Shown: piece after piece, positions 30,449-30,911 of the stretch | Layout of the letters: every line of letters starts with the position of its first letter | Numbering within the stretch: the stretch's first letter is position 1 | Source: JBBAEV01 sp041655735 | Lineage (GTDB): Bacteria; Bacillota_I; Bacilli_A; RF39; UBA660 | Assembly: GCA_041655735.1 (NCBI GenBank) | Contig: JBBAEV010000009.1 | Span: 1-30,911 of the forward strand | Length of the DNA stretch: 30,911 nt | Reading direction: 5' to 3' | The notes under the pieces: model-generated | Told to the model about the DNA's origin: nothing | Seen by the model: only the letters and a program-made list of their open reading frames with translations | Database searches by the model: none | Position numbers and translations under genes: made by a program

Positions 30449-30911
30449 ATGTCTAAAAAAAATTTTGAAGCTAAATATATTGTTTTAATAGTCTTAGTGG
30501 TAATCACTTTACTCCTTACTATCTTTTCACTAACAATAGATGATAATAGAAAACTAACTCCTATAGAAAAAGTAATTAAAGATACTGTAATATTTACTCA
30601 AAAAGTGATATATAAACCATTTAAATATGTTGGTCATAAAATAAGTCAATATAATGATATGAAAAATATATACAATGAATATAAAATCTTAAAAAAAGAA
30701 TTAAGTAAATATAATTTTATAGAAACTGAAAATAAAGCTTTAAAAGATGAAATAAAATCATTAAAAGAAGAACTAAATATTAAAAAAACATTAACTGAAT
30801 ATGAGTATTTACATGCCACTGTAGTAAATCGTAACATTGGTTATTGGTATAATACTATTACTGTTGATAAAGGTTCTACCAGTGGTATTAAAAAAGACAT
30901 GGCTGTTATTA
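30449..30911 (+). CDS. mreC: Rod shape-determining protein MreC (3' truncated by the window)
   Basis: The first 154 residues of MreC, a membrane-anchored organiser of the elongation complex that works with MreD and penicillin-binding proteins. Residues about 9-30 form the single N-terminal transmembrane helix. A coiled coil (about 70-112, Lys/Glu/Leu heptads such as ENKALKDEIKSLKEEL) follows. The beta domain then begins with ATVVNRNIGYWYNTITVDKG and STSGIKKDMAVI, a segment typical of MreC. The ATG lies behind GTAGGGA. A TATAAT at 30421-30426 may be its -10, without a clear -35. The frame is open to the last base. Confidence 0.93.
   Translation, partial: MSKKNFEAKYIVLIVLVVITLLLTIFSLTIDDNRKLTPIEKVIKDTVIFTQKVIYKPFKYVGHKISQYNDMKNIYNEYKILKKELSKYNFIETENKALKDEIKSLKEELNIKKTLTEYEYLHATVVNRNIGYWYNTITVDKGSTSGIKKDMAVI

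Noticed and set aside
1..30911. CRISPR arrays, tRNA or rRNA genes, transposases, integrases or attachment sites
   Set aside because: No regularly spaced repeats, no tRNA-like cloverleaf sequence and no mobile-element protein were seen anywhere in the window.

Overview
The window looks like chromosomal core DNA from an AT-rich, reduced-genome member of the Bacilli, close to Mollicutes or to uncultured gut lineages of the RF39 type. The evidence is the gene content and order (hrcA-grpE-dnaK-dnaJ, alaS-ireB-ruvX-mltG-greA, spoVID/ysxE-like genes near valS, radC-mreC), two T-box leaders, purine-rich ribosome-binding sites and very strong A/T bias. TGA is used as a stop (for example cmk and ireB) and Trp is TGG, so the genetic code is standard rather than the Mycoplasma code. 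The lineage is an inference. No tRNA, rRNA, CRISPR array, IS element or prophage is visible. Almost all genes lie on the + strand; the only clear exception is a UPF0316 gene near 2.2-2.7 kb.

Layout. 1-150: the end of an unidentified gene. 239-2178: an unusual double-length ThyX-like thymidylate synthase followed by thymidylate kinase. 2189-2710 (-): UPF0316 membrane protein. 2775-7361: heat-shock operon hrcA-grpE-dnaK-dnaJ behind a consensus promoter flanked by two degenerate CIRCE-like operators. 7353-9820: the place where many Firmicutes carry prmA-rsmE. Here there is only a decayed rsmE fragment, then an accessory pair: a one-helix charged membrane protein and a type IV prepilin fused to a seven-bladed RCC1 propeller. 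9877-11169: mtaB, the usual next gene of the ancestral heat-shock cluster.

11343-18711: a YrzQ-like small protein, an AI-2E-family permease, then an Ala-specifier T-box leading dNMP-kinase-like/cmk/alaS, where AlaS is unusually compact. It continues with ireB-ruvX-DUF1292-mltG and a separately promoted greA. 18783-21683: tig, then a SpoVID-like LysM protein and a YsxE/CotS-like pseudokinase. 21915-23939: a PASTA-polysaccharide deacetylase fusion and a lipoprotein. 23948-27310: a Val-specifier T-box leading an HD-domain gene and a ValS that resembles the archaeal/rickettsial type. 27413-30911: proS, a SPOR-like membrane protein in the position of spoIIB, radC and the 5' part of mreC.

Taken together, three neighbourhoods that are separate on the Bacillus subtilis chromosome (heat shock; yrr/alaS; tig-spoVID-ysxE-valS-spoIIB-radC-mreC) are compressed here into 30 kb in the same relative order. 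Most of the window is protein quality control, tRNA charging, nucleotide supply and cell-wall or division functions. The least ordinary items are the pilin-RCC1 fusion with its duplicated start region, the tandem ThyX, the spore-coat-type gene pair, the foreign-looking ValS behind a Firmicute T-box, and the minimal AlaS.
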